Shown piece after piece: positions 9,344 to 20,250 of a DNA stretch of 64,000 nucleotides (the stretch's first letter is position 1; each line of letters starts with the position of its first letter). Under the pieces are notes generated by a model. It worked only from the letters and a program-made list of their open reading frames with translations. It was not told where the DNA came from and searched no databases. This DNA is from Thalassobaculum litoreum DSM 18839 (GTDB taxonomy: Bacteria; Pseudomonadota; Alphaproteobacteria; Thalassobaculales; Thalassobaculaceae). The stretch spans positions 186,001-250,000 of the forward strand of contig NZ_FNBW01000005.1 of the NCBI RefSeq assembly GCF_900102465.1. The letters run 5' to 3'. The translations under genes and the position numbers were made by a program.

Positions 9344-12300
9344 GTGCGCTTTTCACTGCGGACATTGACGATCGGCCTGGTTGGCCTGCTTTTCCTGGCG
9401 GGAGCCTTCGGAATCGGCGCGACGGTCTGGGTCAACCATCGGGTGGCGGAGACCCAGGAGAGCTGGAACGCGTATCGCGACGCCAGCGCCGTGCGGGCCC
9501 GGTCCCTGGTCGAGATCACTGACTATCTGGGCTATGGCGGTGCGATCCATCACCTGCTGAACTTCGTCCTGCGCGGCGACTACGACTATATCGACTCGCT
9601 TCATGCCGACCTCGGTACGGTGCGCTCGGCGGTCGAACGCTACCGCACGGTCGACATCACGCCCAAGGAAAGGGCCGCGCTCCGCGAGATCGAGGACCTG
9701 GTCAACGTCCTCTACGACCGGTCAGAACTCGCGCAGGTCATGCGGGCCTATGGCAACACCCCGAAGGAAACGGCGCGCGCCATGGCGCTGTGGTCGCCGG
9801 GGGTGCTGTTCGCCCTGGATGACCTCCACCAGGCCGAGTCGGCACGGCGTGCCGTTCATTCAGACAAACCGACCAAACTTGAGCTGCTGCGTGAATTCCG
9901 GCGGGATATCGGCTTTGGCGGCATGATCGACTTCTTCAAGAAGCTCGTGTTGCTGGGCGACACCGCCTTCGCGCCAATGGCCCGACGGGGTGTCGAACTC
10001 GGGAGGGCCACGATCGAACGCTATCGCGCCCTCCCGCTGACCGAGCAGGAATCCAAGGCGCTGGAGGACATCGACACCACCCTCTACTTCTACGATCTCA
10101 ACATCGACATCGCGCTCAGCATGGTCCAGGGCGGCGCGCCCGCGTCGGCGGTCGATGCGGCGATCAGGGTCGATGATGGCTCGGCCCTAAAGGCACTTGT
10201 CGTCCTCGAGAAGGCCATCGCCGAGGAGGCGAACCAGCTCACCCAGACGATCCATGGCAACCTCACCGCGGTCTCACGTCTGACCAATATGCTGGTGGTG
10301 ATCTTCTCCATCGGTGCGCTCGTGATCGGCACGGTGATCGCCAGCATCGTCCTCAACGCCGTCCAGCGCCCCCTGTCCCATATCACCGACGCCATGGTTC
10401 GGATCCCGACCGGAGACCTCTCCCCCGTGGAGAGCGTGGAGAGCCGGGTGCGTGAGGTGGCCGACTTGGCGGGATCGTTGGAGGTGTTCCGGCGCTACGC
10501 CTCCGAGCTCGACATGACGGCGGCGATCCTTCACCAGTTCCAGGAGCTGTCGACCGACGTCACGCTGACGACGGAAGAGCGTATCCGGCGCATTCTGCAG
10601 CTTGGCGTCGACCATTTCGGTACGGAACTTGGTACCGCCAGCCGCACGGCGGACGGCCGCTACATCGTCGAGCATTCCGTCGGAACCGGTCCGATCCGGG
10701 TGCCTGGAACCACCTTCGATCTGGAGACCACATACTGCCGGCACACCCTGGCCCATGAGCGCGCGCTTGCCTTCCATGACGTGGCAGAGAGTACGCTCGC
10801 GGATGCCGAGTGCTTCCGGATCTTCGGGCGGCGGACCTATATCGGCGCGCCGGTGATCGTCGAGGGTGCGGTCTATGGCACGATAAACTTCTCCTCCATC
10901 GAGCCGCGGGATCGGCCGTTCTCCAAGAGCGACCTGGTTCTCGTCGAGATGATGGGCCGCTGGCTCGGGATGGAGCTGGAGCAGGACCGGACGATGAAAC
11001 GCCTGTCCGAGGCCCGCGACGCGGCCGAGGAGGGAACCCGGGCCAAGTCGTCCTTCCTGGCGAATATGAGCCACGAGATCCGCACGCCGCTGAACGGCAT
11101 CATCGGCCTGAGCCGGCTGCTGGCCCAGACCAGCCTCAATCCCAAGCAGCTCGATTACGCCCAGAAGGTCCTGTTCTCGTCCGAGAACCTGCTCGGCATC
11201 ATCAACGACATTCTGGACTTCTCGAAGATCGAGGCCGGCCAGATCTCGATTGAGAAGACCGAGTTCCGCCTGATGAAGGTTATTGAGAACGTCACCGCGA
11301 TGGTGGCGCCGCGGGCGGCCGAAAAGGAGCTGGAGTTTCTGATCAGCGTCGATCCGGATACGCCACAGGAACTGGTCGGCGATCCGCTCAGGCTCGGTCA
11401 GATTCTCACCAATCTCTGCTCCAACGCCATCAAGTTCACCTCGGAGGGCGAGATCATCGTGTCCGTGCGGCCGACCGAGATGATCGACGGTCGAGTCGAG
11501 CTTCTCGTTTCGGTGCGCGACAGCGGGGTCGGGATGACGCCGGAGCAGCTCGGTCAGATCTTCCGGCCCTTCACCCAGGCGGACGTGTCGACCACGCGGA
11601 AATTCGGCGGCACCGGGCTCGGGCTCACGATCTCCAAGGAGCTGGCCGAGCGGATGGACGGGCGCATCTGGGTCGAGTCGGAGCCCGGCGTCGGGTCGAC
11701 CTTCCACTTCACCGCCCGCCTCGAGCTGGGGACCACCAGGGCGAAGCCGCAGGCGGTGCTCCCGGCCGATCTGCGCAGCCTTCGGGTCCTGGTGGTCGAC
11801 GACAACCAGATGGCTCGTCTGGTGATCGGCGACACCCTGCGGGCCATGGGCTTCGAGGTCGATGTGGCGGTGGACGGGCCGTCGGCCCTGCGGCGGATCG
11901 GCGTCGACCGGGGCGAACTCACCTACAACATCGTGCTGATGGACTGGATGATGCCGGAGATGGACGGCATCGAGACGGCGCGACGGATCCGCGAGAACTG
12001 CGGCGACGGCCCGCATCCCGCGACCATCCTGGTCTCGGCCTATATGCCGGACGAGGCCGTTCTGGCCGCGGCCGAGTCGGGGCTGGCCGGCTATGTGGCC
12101 AAGCCGGTCAACCAGTCAACGCTCTTCGACGCGATCGCCACGGCGGTGGGCAGGCGCACGGGCCAGCGCTATGCGCGCAACGCGGCGTCCCGCCGCCCGC
12201 CGATTACGGTTCTGCCCGGTCTGCGCGTGCTGCTGGCCGAAGACAATGAGATCAATCAGGAGGTCGCCGTCGCCGTGCTGCAGCAGCAGGGTGTCAGGGT

Positions 12301-13252
12301 CGACGTGGTCGACAACGGCCAGGACGCGGTCGAGCGCGTGTTCGAGGCCGGACCGGGGTATTACAACGCGGTCCTGATGGATGTGCAGATGCCGATCATG
12401 GATGGCTTTGAGGCGACCCGACGCATCCAGCACGACGACCGCTTCAGAACGCTCCCGATCATTGCCATGACGGCGCATGCCCTGGAGGAGGAGCGCCAGA
12501 AGTGCTTCGCCGCCGGCATGTGCGACCACGTGGCCAAACCCCTGGGCGAGGAAAGGCTGTTCGAGGCCCTGGCCCGGCACTGTGAGGCGGCCGAGAGCCG
12601 TCCGGCCGCGCAGCCGGAGCCCGCCAAGACCACGCCATCCGACCCGGAGACGCCGATGATCATCAACGTGGACAGCCTGACGACGATCGATACGGACGAA
12701 CTTCGCCGCGCCCTGCCTGACGATCTGATCTCGCGGCTTCTGCTGAAGTTCCGTGAAGGTCAGGCCGACACCGGGCAGGCGCTTCGAGGGGCCATTGCGG
12801 AGGGGGATCGCGATCAGGCGCGCCGGATCGCCCATCAGATTCGGGGCGTGGCGGGCAACCTGCGGGCGCTGGCGGTTTTCGAGGCTTCCAAGGCGCTGGA
12901 ATTAAAGATCGATGCCGACGGTCTGGTTGATGCGGCGGCGATAGGCGAACTGGCGCAGGACCTCGCCGATGCGCTGGCCGACGTGATGGCCGATATCGAT
13001 GCGGCTACCGCTCAGGAGACGGCGGGAGCCAATCTGGTGCCGTTTCCGACCAAGGCGGGTCCGGCCGATATCCGCGCTCTGGTCGAGCAGCTGCGGTCCG
13101 GCGATATGGAAGCGGAGGACACCTGGCGGGCGCTGGAGCCGGCCCTGCGGGCGCGCGACGGCGCCGTCGCGGAGGATGTCGCAACGGCGATCGACGACCT
13201 GAACTACGGCGCGGCCGCCAGCAAGCTCAGCGCCTTGCTGAACACGGGATGA
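9344..13252 (+). CDS. Hybrid sensor histidine kinase with GAF, two receivers and Hpt domain
   Basis: A 1302-residue membrane-bound phosphorelay protein. In order: membrane segment at 8-28, a long mostly helical periplasmic sensor region, second membrane segment at about 315-337, HAMP linker, GAF domain at about 405-550, HisKA with phospho-histidine 577 in [10 protein letters not shown], an HATPase domain with FGGTGLGL, receiver 1 with Asp867, receiver 2 with Asp1013, and an Hpt domain with His1164 in [11 protein letters not shown] full internal His-Asp-His relay is therefore encoded in one chain. The GTG start has GGAGG seven bases upstream. The receiver-GGDEF gene 13 bp downstream is the obvious output partner. 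The signal is unknown. Confidence 0.92.
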   Translation: MRFSLRTLTIGLVGLLFLAGAFGIGATVWVNHRVAETQESWNAYRDASAVRARSLVEITDYLGYGGAIHHLLNFVLRGDYDYIDSLHADLGTVRSAVERYRTVDITPKERAALREIEDLVNVLYDRSELAQVMRAYGNTPKETARAMALWSPGVLFALDDLHQAESARRAVHSDKPTKLELLREFRRDIGFGGMIDFFKKLVLLGDTAFAPMARRGVELGRATIERYRALPLTEQESKALEDIDTTLYFYDLNIDIALSMVQGGAPASAVDAAIRVDDGSALKALVVLEKAIAEEANQLTQTIHGNLTAVSRLTNMLVVIFSIGALVIGTVIASIVLNAVQRPLSHITDAMVRIPTGDLSPVESVESRVREVADLAGSLEVFRRYASELDMTAAILHQFQELSTDVTLTTEERIRRILQLGVDHFGTELGTASRTADGRYIVEHSVGTGPIRVPGTTFDLETTYCRHTLAHERALAFHDVAESTLADAECFRIFGRRTYIGAPVIVEGAVYGTINFSSIEPRDRPFSKSDLVLVEMMGRWLGMELEQDRTMKRLSEARDAAEEGTRAKSSFLANMSHEIRTPLNGIIGLSRLLAQTSLNPKQLDYAQKVLFSSENLLGIINDILDFSKIEAGQISIEKTEFRLMKVIENVTAMVAPRAAEKELEFLISVDPDTPQELVGDPLRLGQILTNLCSNAIKFTSEGEIIVSVRPTEMIDGRVELLVSVRDSGVGMTPEQLGQIFRPFTQADVSTTRKFGGTGLGLTISKELAERMDGRIWVESEPGVGSTFHFTARLELGTTRAKPQAVLPADLRSLRVLVVDDNQMARLVIGDTLRAMGFEVDVAVDGPSALRRIGVDRGELTYNIVLMDWMMPEMDGIETARRIRENCGDGPHPATILVSAYMPDEAVLAAAESGLAGYVAKPVNQSTLFDAIATAVGRRTGQRYARNAASRRPPITVLPGLRVLLAEDNEINQEVAVAVLQQQGVRVDVVDNGQDAVERVFEAGPGYYNAVLMDVQMPIMDGFEATRRIQHDDRFRTLPIIAMTAHALEEERQKCFAAGMCDHVAKPLGEERLFEALARHCEAAESRPAAQPEPAKTTPSDPETPMIINVDSLTTIDTDELRRALPDDLISRLLLKFREGQADTGQALRGAIAEGDRDQARRIAHQIRGVAGNLRALAVFEASKALELKIDADGLVDAAAIGELAQDLADALADVMADIDAATAQETAGANLVPFPTKAGPADIRALVEQLRSGDMEAEDTWRALEPALRARDGAVAEDVATAIDDLNYGAAASKLSALLNTG

Positions 13253-13265
13253 GGGCGGTCAGGCG

Positions 13266-14195
13266 ATGAACACCGATCTCGATATCTCCGGTTCCCGCAT
13301 TCTCATCGTCGACGATGCGCGCGAGAACGTGCGGATTCTGGCGACGATCCTGAAGGATGTTGCCGCCGTGTCGTTCTCGCTCGGCGGTATGGATGCTCTG
13401 ACCAAGGCCAAGGCGACCCTGCCGGACCTGATCCTGCTCGATATCGAGATGCCGGACATGAACGGCCACGAGGTCATCATCCGGCTCAAGAGTGATCCGC
13501 GCACCGCGCTCATTCCGGTGATCTTCGTCACCAGCCATGCCGACGTGGAGGATGAGGAAGCGGGCCTGCGCCTCGGCGCGATCGACTACATCACCAAGCC
13601 GTTCAATCCTGCCATCGTCCGGGCGCGGGTCAGCAACCAGCTCATGCTGCGCGCCTATGCCAAGCAGCTCGAGGACCTGAACGTCGAACTGGAGCGGTTG
13701 GCGACCACCGATTCCCTGACCGGCCTCGCCAACCGCCGCGCCTTCCGCGAGCGGATGACCCAGGAACTCCGGCGGCTCGACCGGTACGGCGGCGAAGCCT
13801 GTGTGATGATGATGGACCTCGATCACTTCAAGTCGGTGAACGATTCCTACGGCCACGACGCAGGGGATGCGGTCCTGCGTGAGGTGGCCGAACGGGTCGC
13901 CGGTCAGTTGAGGGAGACCGACACGTTCGGCCGGCTGGGCGGGGAGGAGTTCGCCATCCTGGCCGCCGGCACGCCGGTCGATCAGGGTGCGCTCGTGGCC
14001 GATCGGGTGCTGCGCTCGGTCCGGGAGGAGCCGGTGGTCTGGAACGGGCTCGAGATTACCGTGACCACGAGCGTAGGCATGACGCCGTTGCGGGCCGGCG
14101 ACGGCTCGATTGACGCCGCCCTGGCCCGGGCGGACCAGGCGCTGTACGCGAGCAAGAACGCCGGCCGGGACCGCCTGGAGGTCCAGGCCGCCTAA
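13266..14195 (+). CDS. Receiver-GGDEF response regulator (diguanylate cyclase)
   Basis: A 309-residue protein with an N-terminal CheY-like receiver (acidic pair D16-D17, phospho-acceptor D59, Lys in ITKPF) and a C-terminal GGDEF domain. The catalytic motif is GGEEF at 225-229. An RxxD inhibitory site (RETD) stands exactly five residues before it, so product feedback is expected. It should make cyclic di-GMP when phosphorylated by the hybrid kinase encoded just upstream, with which it forms a two-gene operon. The protein has no membrane segment. Confidence 0.92.
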   Translation: MNTDLDISGSRILIVDDARENVRILATILKDVAAVSFSLGGMDALTKAKATLPDLILLDIEMPDMNGHEVIIRLKSDPRTALIPVIFVTSHADVEDEEAGLRLGAIDYITKPFNPAIVRARVSNQLMLRAYAKQLEDLNVELERLATTDSLTGLANRRAFRERMTQELRRLDRYGGEACVMMMDLDHFKSVNDSYGHDAGDAVLREVAERVAGQLRETDTFGRLGGEEFAILAAGTPVDQGALVADRVLRSVREEPVVWNGLEITVTTSVGMTPLRAGDGSIDAALARADQALYASKNAGRDRLEVQAA

Positions 14196-14364
14196 GGTTT
14201 TTGCTGCGGTGCGGTGCCGGCGGCGGCCGCCGCGCCATCCCTAAGAATTTCAACGATATCCCGTCTTTATTGCGCCCGCTAAAGGACTGCGGCAGCATGG
14301 GCTTGTCACGGTGCACAAACCGTCGTGAGCCGATTTCCGCAATGACAGGGACAGGGGTGGTGTC

Positions 14365-15396
14365 ATGAAAAAGAATTTCCCGATGAGTCGGGCCGGCTGG
14401 ACCCGGCGCGGTGTGCTGGGCGCGTCCGGTGCCGCCATGGCCGCCGGCCTGCTGACCAAGCCGTCGACGCTGTTCGCGGCCGAGCCGATCAAGACCGCCG
14501 GCATCTACACCGTCCCGGTCGAGCAGCAGTGGGTGAGCCGCATCCACAAGGCCGCCGAGGCCGCCCAGGCGAAGGGCGAGGTGACCTACACCTTCTCCGA
14601 GAACACCGCCAATACCGACTATCCCCGGGTCATGCGGGAATATGCCGAGCAGGGCGTGAAGCTGATCGTGGGCGAGATCTTCGGCGTCGAGCAGGAGGCC
14701 CGCGAGGTCACCCTGGAATACCCGGACGTGGCCTTCCTGATGGGCTCCAGCTTCCTGGAAGATCCGGCCTATCCGAACCTGGCCGTGTTCGATAACTATA
14801 TCCAGGACGCCTCGTATCTCTCTGGCATCATTGCCGGATCGATGACGAAGTCGGGCAATATCGGCATGGTCGGCGGCTTCCCGATCCCCGAGGTGAACCG
14901 GCTGATGCACGCCTTCATGGCCGGGGCGAAGGAGATGAACCCGGACATCACCTTCCAGGTGAGCTTCATCGGTTCCTGGTTCGACCCGCCGAAGGCCAAG
15001 GAGACCGCCTTCGCCATGATCGAGAACGGCGCGGACGTGCTCTATGCCGAGCGGTTCGGCGTGTCGGACGCGGCGCAGGAGAAGGGCATCCTGGCCATCG
15101 GCAACGTGATCGACACCCAGCCGGACTATCCGGAGACGGTGGTCGCCTCGGCGCTCTGGCATTTCGAGCCGACCTTCAACGCCGCGCTGGCGAAGGTGCA
15201 GGACGGCACGTTCGAGGCCGACAACTACGGCAAGTATTCCTTCATGAAGGAGGGCGGCTGCTCGCTCGCCCCGCTCGGCACCTTCGAGGGCAAGGTTCCG
15301 GCCGAGGCCATGGCCCTGGTCGAGAAGCGCGAGGCGGCGATCAAAGCCGGCGAGTACACCGTCGAGATCAACGACGAAGAACCGAAGTCGAGCTGA
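14365..15396 (+). CDS. BMP family ABC transporter substrate-binding protein
   Basis: A 343-residue periplasmic binding protein of the BMP/Med/PnrA family, which bind purine nucleosides or related compounds. The N-terminus carries a twin-arginine signal (TRRGVLGASGAA) and no lipobox cysteine, so it is exported folded and soluble. The family core is visible in IVGEIFGVEQEA, DNYIQDASYLSGIIAG and GNIGMVGGFPIPEVNR. The stop codon overlaps the start of the ATPase gene by one base (TGATG). With the downstream amidohydrolase, a nucleobase or nucleoside ligand is likely. Confidence 0.88.
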   Translation: MKKNFPMSRAGWTRRGVLGASGAAMAAGLLTKPSTLFAAEPIKTAGIYTVPVEQQWVSRIHKAAEAAQAKGEVTYTFSENTANTDYPRVMREYAEQGVKLIVGEIFGVEQEAREVTLEYPDVAFLMGSSFLEDPAYPNLAVFDNYIQDASYLSGIIAGSMTKSGNIGMVGGFPIPEVNRLMHAFMAGAKEMNPDITFQVSFIGSWFDPPKAKETAFAMIENGADVLYAERFGVSDAAQEKGILAIGNVIDTQPDYPETVVASALWHFEPTFNAALAKVQDGTFEADNYGKYSFMKEGGCSLAPLGTFEGKVPAEAMALVEKREAAIKAGEYTVEINDEEPKSS

Positions 15397-16940
15397 TGCC
15401 GACCGATCCGGGGGCGCGGGCTGTCCTGCGCCTCCGCAACATCACCAAGCGGTTCGGCCCGCTGACCGCCAACGACGCGATCACCTTCGACCTGCACGAG
15501 GGCGAGGTGATCGCGTTGCTCGGCGAGAACGGGGCCGGCAAGACCACCCTGATGAACATCCTGTTCGGCCATTACATGGCCGACGCGGGCGACATCGAGG
15601 TTTTCGGCCACGCCCTGCCGCCGGGCAACCCGCGCGCGGCCCTGGAAGCGGGTGTGGGCATGGTGCACCAGCACTTCACTCTCGCCGACAACCTCTCCGT
15701 CCTGGACAATATCATCCTGGGCACAGAGCCGCTGTGGCGTCTGGGGACCGGGCGGGCGGCGGCGTGGGCGCGGATCGAGCAGCTCAGCCGCGACTTCGGT
15801 CTGGCGGTGCACCCAGAGGCCAAGGCGGGTGCGCTCAGCGTCGGCGAGCGCCAGCGGGTGGAGATCCTGAAGGCGCTGTACCGCGACGCCCGCATTCTCA
15901 TTCTGGACGAGCCGACGGCCGTGCTGACGCCGCAGGAGACGGACGACCTGTTCGCCACCCTGCGCAAGGCGGTGGCGCGCGGGCTGTCGATCATCTTCAT
16001 CTCCCACAAGATGCACGAGGTGCTGGCGATCTCGTCCCGGGTGCTCGTGCTGCGCCACGGCAAGCTGGTGGGCGAGGCGGCGACGGCCGACACCGACCGG
16101 CACCAGCTCGCGCACCTGATGGTGGGCTCGGAGATCGTAGCGCCCGAGGTCGGCGGGGCGGCACCCGGCGCGGTGCTGCTGCGGATGCGCGAGGTCTCCA
16201 CCACGCCGGTCGGCAACGCGGTCGGGCTGCGCGCCCTGTCGCTGGACCTGCGGGCGGGGCAGATCACCGGGCTGGCGGGCGTGTCGGGCAACGGGCAGGC
16301 GGCGCTGGCCGACCTGATCGCCGGCGAGACCGTGCCGGACTCGGGCGTCTTCGAGGTGGCCGGCGAGGGCGTGGGGGCCTGGACCCCTCGCGCCGCCCTG
16401 GACGCCAGGATCGGCCGCATCCCCGAAGACCGGCACCGCACAGGCACGATCTCTGATTTTACGCTGTCCGAGAACGCAGTCCTGGAAGCCTATGAAAAAG
16501 AACCCTTTTCCAGGCGCGGATGGTTCGACTGGACGGCGGTCGACCGGCACACGCGGGCGATCATCGAGCGCTACGACGTCCGTTGCCCCGGACCCGATGC
16601 GCGCATCCGACTGCTGTCCGGCGGTAACATGCAGAAGCTGATCCTGGGCCGCGCGCTTGAGGCCGAGCCGAAGATCATTCTCGCCGTCCAGCCGGTGCGG
16701 GGCCTCGATATCGGCGCTGTCACCTATGTGCAGAACCGGCTGATCGAGGCGCGGGATGCCGGGGCGGCGGTGCTGCTGATTTCGGAGGACCTGGACGAGA
16801 TCCTGACCCTGGCCGATGTGATCCATGTGATCTCCGAGGGCCGCCTGTCGCCCGCCTTTGCCCGGGGCACGAAGACCCCGGCGGAACTGGGCGTATGGAT
16901 GGCGGGCCAGGGTTTCGGGGAGTACAGCCATGCGGCTTGA
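15396..16940 (+). CDS. Nucleoside/sugar-type ABC transporter ATPase (duplicated)
   Basis: A 514-residue ATPase with two ABC domains in one chain, as in ribose and nucleoside importers. The first half has a full Walker A (GENGAGKT), a signature-like LSVGERQRVE and Walker B ILILDEPTAVL. The second half has a degenerate P-loop (GVSGNGQA) but a good signature LLSGGNMQK and ILAVQPVRGLD in place of Walker B. This asymmetry is normal for the family. It overlaps the following permease gene by 11 bp. Confidence 0.92.
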   Translation: MPTDPGARAVLRLRNITKRFGPLTANDAITFDLHEGEVIALLGENGAGKTTLMNILFGHYMADAGDIEVFGHALPPGNPRAALEAGVGMVHQHFTLADNLSVLDNIILGTEPLWRLGTGRAAAWARIEQLSRDFGLAVHPEAKAGALSVGERQRVEILKALYRDARILILDEPTAVLTPQETDDLFATLRKAVARGLSIIFISHKMHEVLAISSRVLVLRHGKLVGEAATADTDRHQLAHLMVGSEIVAPEVGGAAPGAVLLRMREVSTTPVGNAVGLRALSLDLRAGQITGLAGVSGNGQAALADLIAGETVPDSGVFEVAGEGVGAWTPRAALDARIGRIPEDRHRTGTISDFTLSENAVLEAYEKEPFSRRGWFDWTAVDRHTRAIIERYDVRCPGPDARIRLLSGGNMQKLILGRALEAEPKIILAVQPVRGLDIGAVTYVQNRLIEARDAGAAVLLISEDLDEILTLADVIHVISEGRLSPAFARGTKTPAELGVWMAGQGFGEYSHAA

Positions 16941-17979
16941 GCCGGTCGCCAATCCGGGCTGGCCGCGCACGCTCGGACTGCCGGCCCTGGCGCTGGGCGG
17001 CACGGTGGCGATCGCCATGGCCCTGTCCCTGGTCGCCGGCTCGAACCCGCTCGCCGTGCTCGGGCTGATCGTCAAGGGCGCCGTGGGCTCCAAATTCGCG
17101 CTGCTGGAGACCCTGAACCGGGCCACACCGCTGATCTTCACCGGCCTTGCCGTCGCCGTCGCCTTCCGCGCCAAGCTCTGGAACATCGGGGCGGAGGCGC
17201 AGCTCTACATGGGCGCGCTGCTGGCGGTGGTCCTGGGCACCGGCCTGCTGCCGCTGCCCGCGGTCCTGCTGCTGCCGATCCTGATGCTGGCCGCCATCGC
17301 CGGCGGGGCGCTGATGCTGCTCGGCCCGGCCTTCCTGAAGACCCGGCTCGGGGTGGACGAGGTGGTGACCACGCTGCTGCTGAACTTCGTGATGATCCTG
17401 TTCGTGTCCATGCTGCTGGAGGGACCGCTGAAGGACCCCATGGGCATGGGCTGGCCGAAATCGGAGCGGCTGGTCGCCGAGGCGCGGCTGCCGCGCATCG
17501 TCGACGGGCTGCGGCTGCACTGGGGCTTCGGCCTGGCACTGATCTGCGCGCTCTTGGTCTGGGTGATGCAGACCCGCACGACGCTCGGCTACGAGATCCG
17601 CGCGGTCGGCCTGAACCAGCGCGCCGCCGCCTTCGCCGGCATCCCGGTGACCAAGGTGGTGATCAAGACCGCGCTGATTTCCGGCGGCCTCGCCGGTCTC
17701 GCCGGCTTCTCCGAGGTGGCCGGGCTGAAGGGCAGCCTGACCTTGGACCTCAGCCCGGGCTTCGGCTACACCGGCATCATCGTCGCCATGCTGGCCCTGC
17801 TGAACCCGCTGGGCGTGGTCGTCTCTGCCCTGTTCGTGGCGGGTGTCTTCGTCGGGGCCGACAGCATGAGCCGGGCGGCGGCCGTGCCCACCTATATCGC
17901 CGACATCCTGCTCGCCACTGCCCTGCTGCTGATGGTGCTGGCGATCATGCTGACGCGCTTTCGCGTGGTGAGGGGGTAG
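16930..17979 (+). CDS. BMP-type ABC transporter permease 1
   Basis: A 349-residue inner-membrane permease of the BPD_transp_2 family (YufP/RbsC-like) with about ten hydrophobic segments. The conserved AVAFRAKLWNIGAEAQLYMGA stretch lies near residue 75. The ATG at 16930 overlaps the end of the ATPase gene, showing translational coupling. It pairs with the second permease three bases downstream. Confidence 0.9.
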   Translation: MRLEPVANPGWPRTLGLPALALGGTVAIAMALSLVAGSNPLAVLGLIVKGAVGSKFALLETLNRATPLIFTGLAVAVAFRAKLWNIGAEAQLYMGALLAVVLGTGLLPLPAVLLLPILMLAAIAGGALMLLGPAFLKTRLGVDEVVTTLLLNFVMILFVSMLLEGPLKDPMGMGWPKSERLVAEARLPRIVDGLRLHWGFGLALICALLVWVMQTRTTLGYEIRAVGLNQRAAAFAGIPVTKVVIKTALISGGLAGLAGFSEVAGLKGSLTLDLSPGFGYTGIIVAMLALLNPLGVVVSALFVAGVFVGADSMSRAAAVPTYIADILLATALLLMVLAIMLTRFRVVRG

Positions 17980-17982
17980 GCG

Positions 17983-18927
17983 GTGGAGATCCTCGACATC
18001 CTGATCTCGGCCAGCTTCTGGGCGGCGGCCGTGCGCATCGCCAGCCCGCTGATCTTCGCCACCCTGGGCGAGCTGATCTGCGAGCGCGCCGGTGTGCTGA
18101 ACCTCGGCATCGAGGGCATCATGGTGGTCGGCGCCTTCGCCGGCTGGATGGCGGTCTATTCCGGCGCCGATCTCTGGGTCGGGGTCGGCATGGCCATGGC
18201 GGCGGGGATGCTGTTCGGGCTGCTGCACGCGATCCTGTCGGTGCCGTTCGGGCTCAGCCAGCACGTGGTCGGCCTCGGCATCACCCTTTTGGCGACGGCC
18301 TCAACCTATTTCGCCTACCGGGTGGCTCTGCCGCAGGTCACCAACCCGCCGCGCATCGAGGCGTTCAAGGAACTGCCGATCCCGGTGCTGTCGGACATCC
18401 CGATCGTCGGGCAGGCCCTGTTCGCGCAGACACCGCTGACCTATCTCGCCTTCGTCACCGCCGCCGTCGTCGCCTTCGTGCTGTACCGCACGCCGCTGGG
18501 CCTGGCGGTGCGGGCGGTCGGCGAGAACCCGCATTCGGTGGAGGCCCAGGGCCTCTCGGTGACGGCCCTGCGCATGGGCGCGGTGGTGGTCGGCTCCGGA
18601 TTGATGGGCGTTGGCGGGGCGTTCCTGACCATGTCCGCCTTCAACTCGTTCTTCTTCGAGATGGTCAACGGACGCGGCTGGATCTGCATCGCCCTGGTGG
18701 TGTTCGGCGCCTGGAAGCCGGGCAAGGCGCTGCTCGGCGCGCTGCTATTCGCCGCCTTCGACGCGCTGCAGATCCGGCTGCAGCAGACCTCGCTGGGGGC
18801 CGATATTCCCTACCAGATCTTCCTGATGATGCCGTATCTGCTGTCGATCCTGGCGCTCGTGGTGATGTCGCGCCGGGCGGAAGTACCGGCGGCGCTGATG
18901 GTGCCGTTCAACAGGGGAGAGCGCTGA
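17983..18927 (+). CDS. BMP-type ABC transporter permease 2
   Basis: A 314-residue BPD_transp_2 permease of the YufQ type with eight to ten membrane segments. The family hallmark GELICERAGVLNLGIEGIM is near residue 28 and RAVGENPHSVEAQGLSV near 173. It starts with GTG three bases after the first permease and ends one base before the amidohydrolase gene, so all five genes from 14365 form one operon. Confidence 0.92.
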   Translation: MEILDILISASFWAAAVRIASPLIFATLGELICERAGVLNLGIEGIMVVGAFAGWMAVYSGADLWVGVGMAMAAGMLFGLLHAILSVPFGLSQHVVGLGITLLATASTYFAYRVALPQVTNPPRIEAFKELPIPVLSDIPIVGQALFAQTPLTYLAFVTAAVVAFVLYRTPLGLAVRAVGENPHSVEAQGLSVTALRMGAVVVGSGLMGVGGAFLTMSAFNSFFFEMVNGRGWICIALVVFGAWKPGKALLGALLFAAFDALQIRLQQTSLGADIPYQIFLMMPYLLSILALVVMSRRAEVPAALMVPFNRGER

Positions 18928-18928
18928 G

Positions 18929-20218
18929 ATGTTCGACATCGTCGTGAAGGGCGGCACCCTGCCGGACGGGCGGGTCGCCGATATCGGCATCCGCGATGGC
19001 CGCATCGCCGCGGTGGAGCGGCTGGACGACGCGGTCGAGGCCGGAGAGGTGATCGACGCGACGGGCGATCTGGTCAGCCCGCCCTTCGTCGATCCGCATT
19101 TTCACATGGACGCCACGCTCAGCTACGGCCTGCCGCGGATCAACGCGTCCGGCACTCTGCTGGAGGGCATCGCGCTGTGGGGCGAGCTGAAGCAGGTGAT
19201 GACCGTGGACGAGGTCAAGGAACGGGCGCTGGCCTATTGCGACTGGGCGGCGAGCCTCGGCCTGCTGGCGATCCGTAGCCATGTGGACACCTGCGACGAC
19301 CGGCTGCTCGGGGTGCAGGCGCTGCTCGACGTGCGCGAGGCGGTGAAGGGCTATATCGATCTCCAACTCGTCGCCTTCCCCCAGGATGGGCTGTACTGCG
19401 ACCCCACCGCCTATGAGAACACGGTGCGGGCGCTGGACATGGGCGTGGACGTGGTCGGGGGCATCCCGCATTTCGAGCGAACCATGGCCTATGGGGTCGC
19501 CTCGGTGACGGCGCTCTGCGAGATCGCCGCCGAGCGTGGGCTGCTGGTCGACCTGCATTGCGACGAGACCGACGATCCGATGTCCCGCCACATCGAGACC
19601 CTGGCCTATGAGACCCAGCGGCTCGGTCTCCAGGGGCGGGTGACCGGGTCGCACCTGACCTCCATGCATTCCATGGACAACTACTACGTCTCCAAGCTGC
19701 TGCCGCTGATGGCCGAGGCGCAGGTGGCCGCGATCCCGAATCCGCTGATCAACATCATGCTCCAGGGCCGCCACGACACCTTCCCCAAGCGTCGGGGCCT
19801 GACCCGGGTGAAGGAGATGCAGGCGCTCGGCATCACCGTCGGCTGGGGCCAGGACTGCGTGCGCGACCCGTGGTACTCGCTGGGCACCGGCGACATGCTC
19901 GATGTCGCCTTCATGGGGCTGCACGTGGCGCAGATGAGCGCGCCGGAAGAGATGGCCCGCTGCTTCGACATGGTCACCGCAGAGAGTGCGAAGATCATGC
20001 ATCTGGACGGCTACGGGCTGGAGGTCGGCTGCACGGCGTCGCTGGTGGTGCTGGATGCCGGCGACAAGATCGAGGCGGTGCGGCTGCGGCCGGACCGGCT
20101 CTGCGTGATCGCCAAGGGCAAGGTGATCTCCCGGCAGGCGCGCAACGACGCCCGGCTGTCCATCCCCGGCCGCCCGGAAAGCGTGCGGCGCCGGCACCAG
20201 CCGATGGGGTCGGGGTAG
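18929..20218 (+). CDS. Cytosine deaminase-like amidohydrolase
   Basis: A 429-residue metal-dependent amidohydrolase of the CodA group. The metal pair HFH is at residues 57-59. HCDE at 210-213 gives the third histidine and the catalytic glutamate, and the aspartate ligand is D309 in GQDCVRDPWY. In E. coli CodA the equivalent text is GHDDVFDPWY, so Asp314, which lines the base pocket, is Cys310 here. It probably deaminates or opens a nitrogen heterocycle imported by the co-transcribed BMP transporter; cytosine itself is only one option. The last 25 residues are basic and probably disordered. Confidence 0.8.
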   Translation: MFDIVVKGGTLPDGRVADIGIRDGRIAAVERLDDAVEAGEVIDATGDLVSPPFVDPHFHMDATLSYGLPRINASGTLLEGIALWGELKQVMTVDEVKERALAYCDWAASLGLLAIRSHVDTCDDRLLGVQALLDVREAVKGYIDLQLVAFPQDGLYCDPTAYENTVRALDMGVDVVGGIPHFERTMAYGVASVTALCEIAAERGLLVDLHCDETDDPMSRHIETLAYETQRLGLQGRVTGSHLTSMHSMDNYYVSKLLPLMAEAQVAAIPNPLINIMLQGRHDTFPKRRGLTRVKEMQALGITVGWGQDCVRDPWYSLGTGDMLDVAFMGLHVAQMSAPEEMARCFDMVTAESAKIMHLDGYGLEVGCTASLVVLDAGDKIEAVRLRPDRLCVIAKGKVISRQARNDARLSIPGRPESVRRRHQPMGSG

Positions 20219-20250
20219 GGGTAGCGTGTGCGGGGCTGATCGACCCCCCT

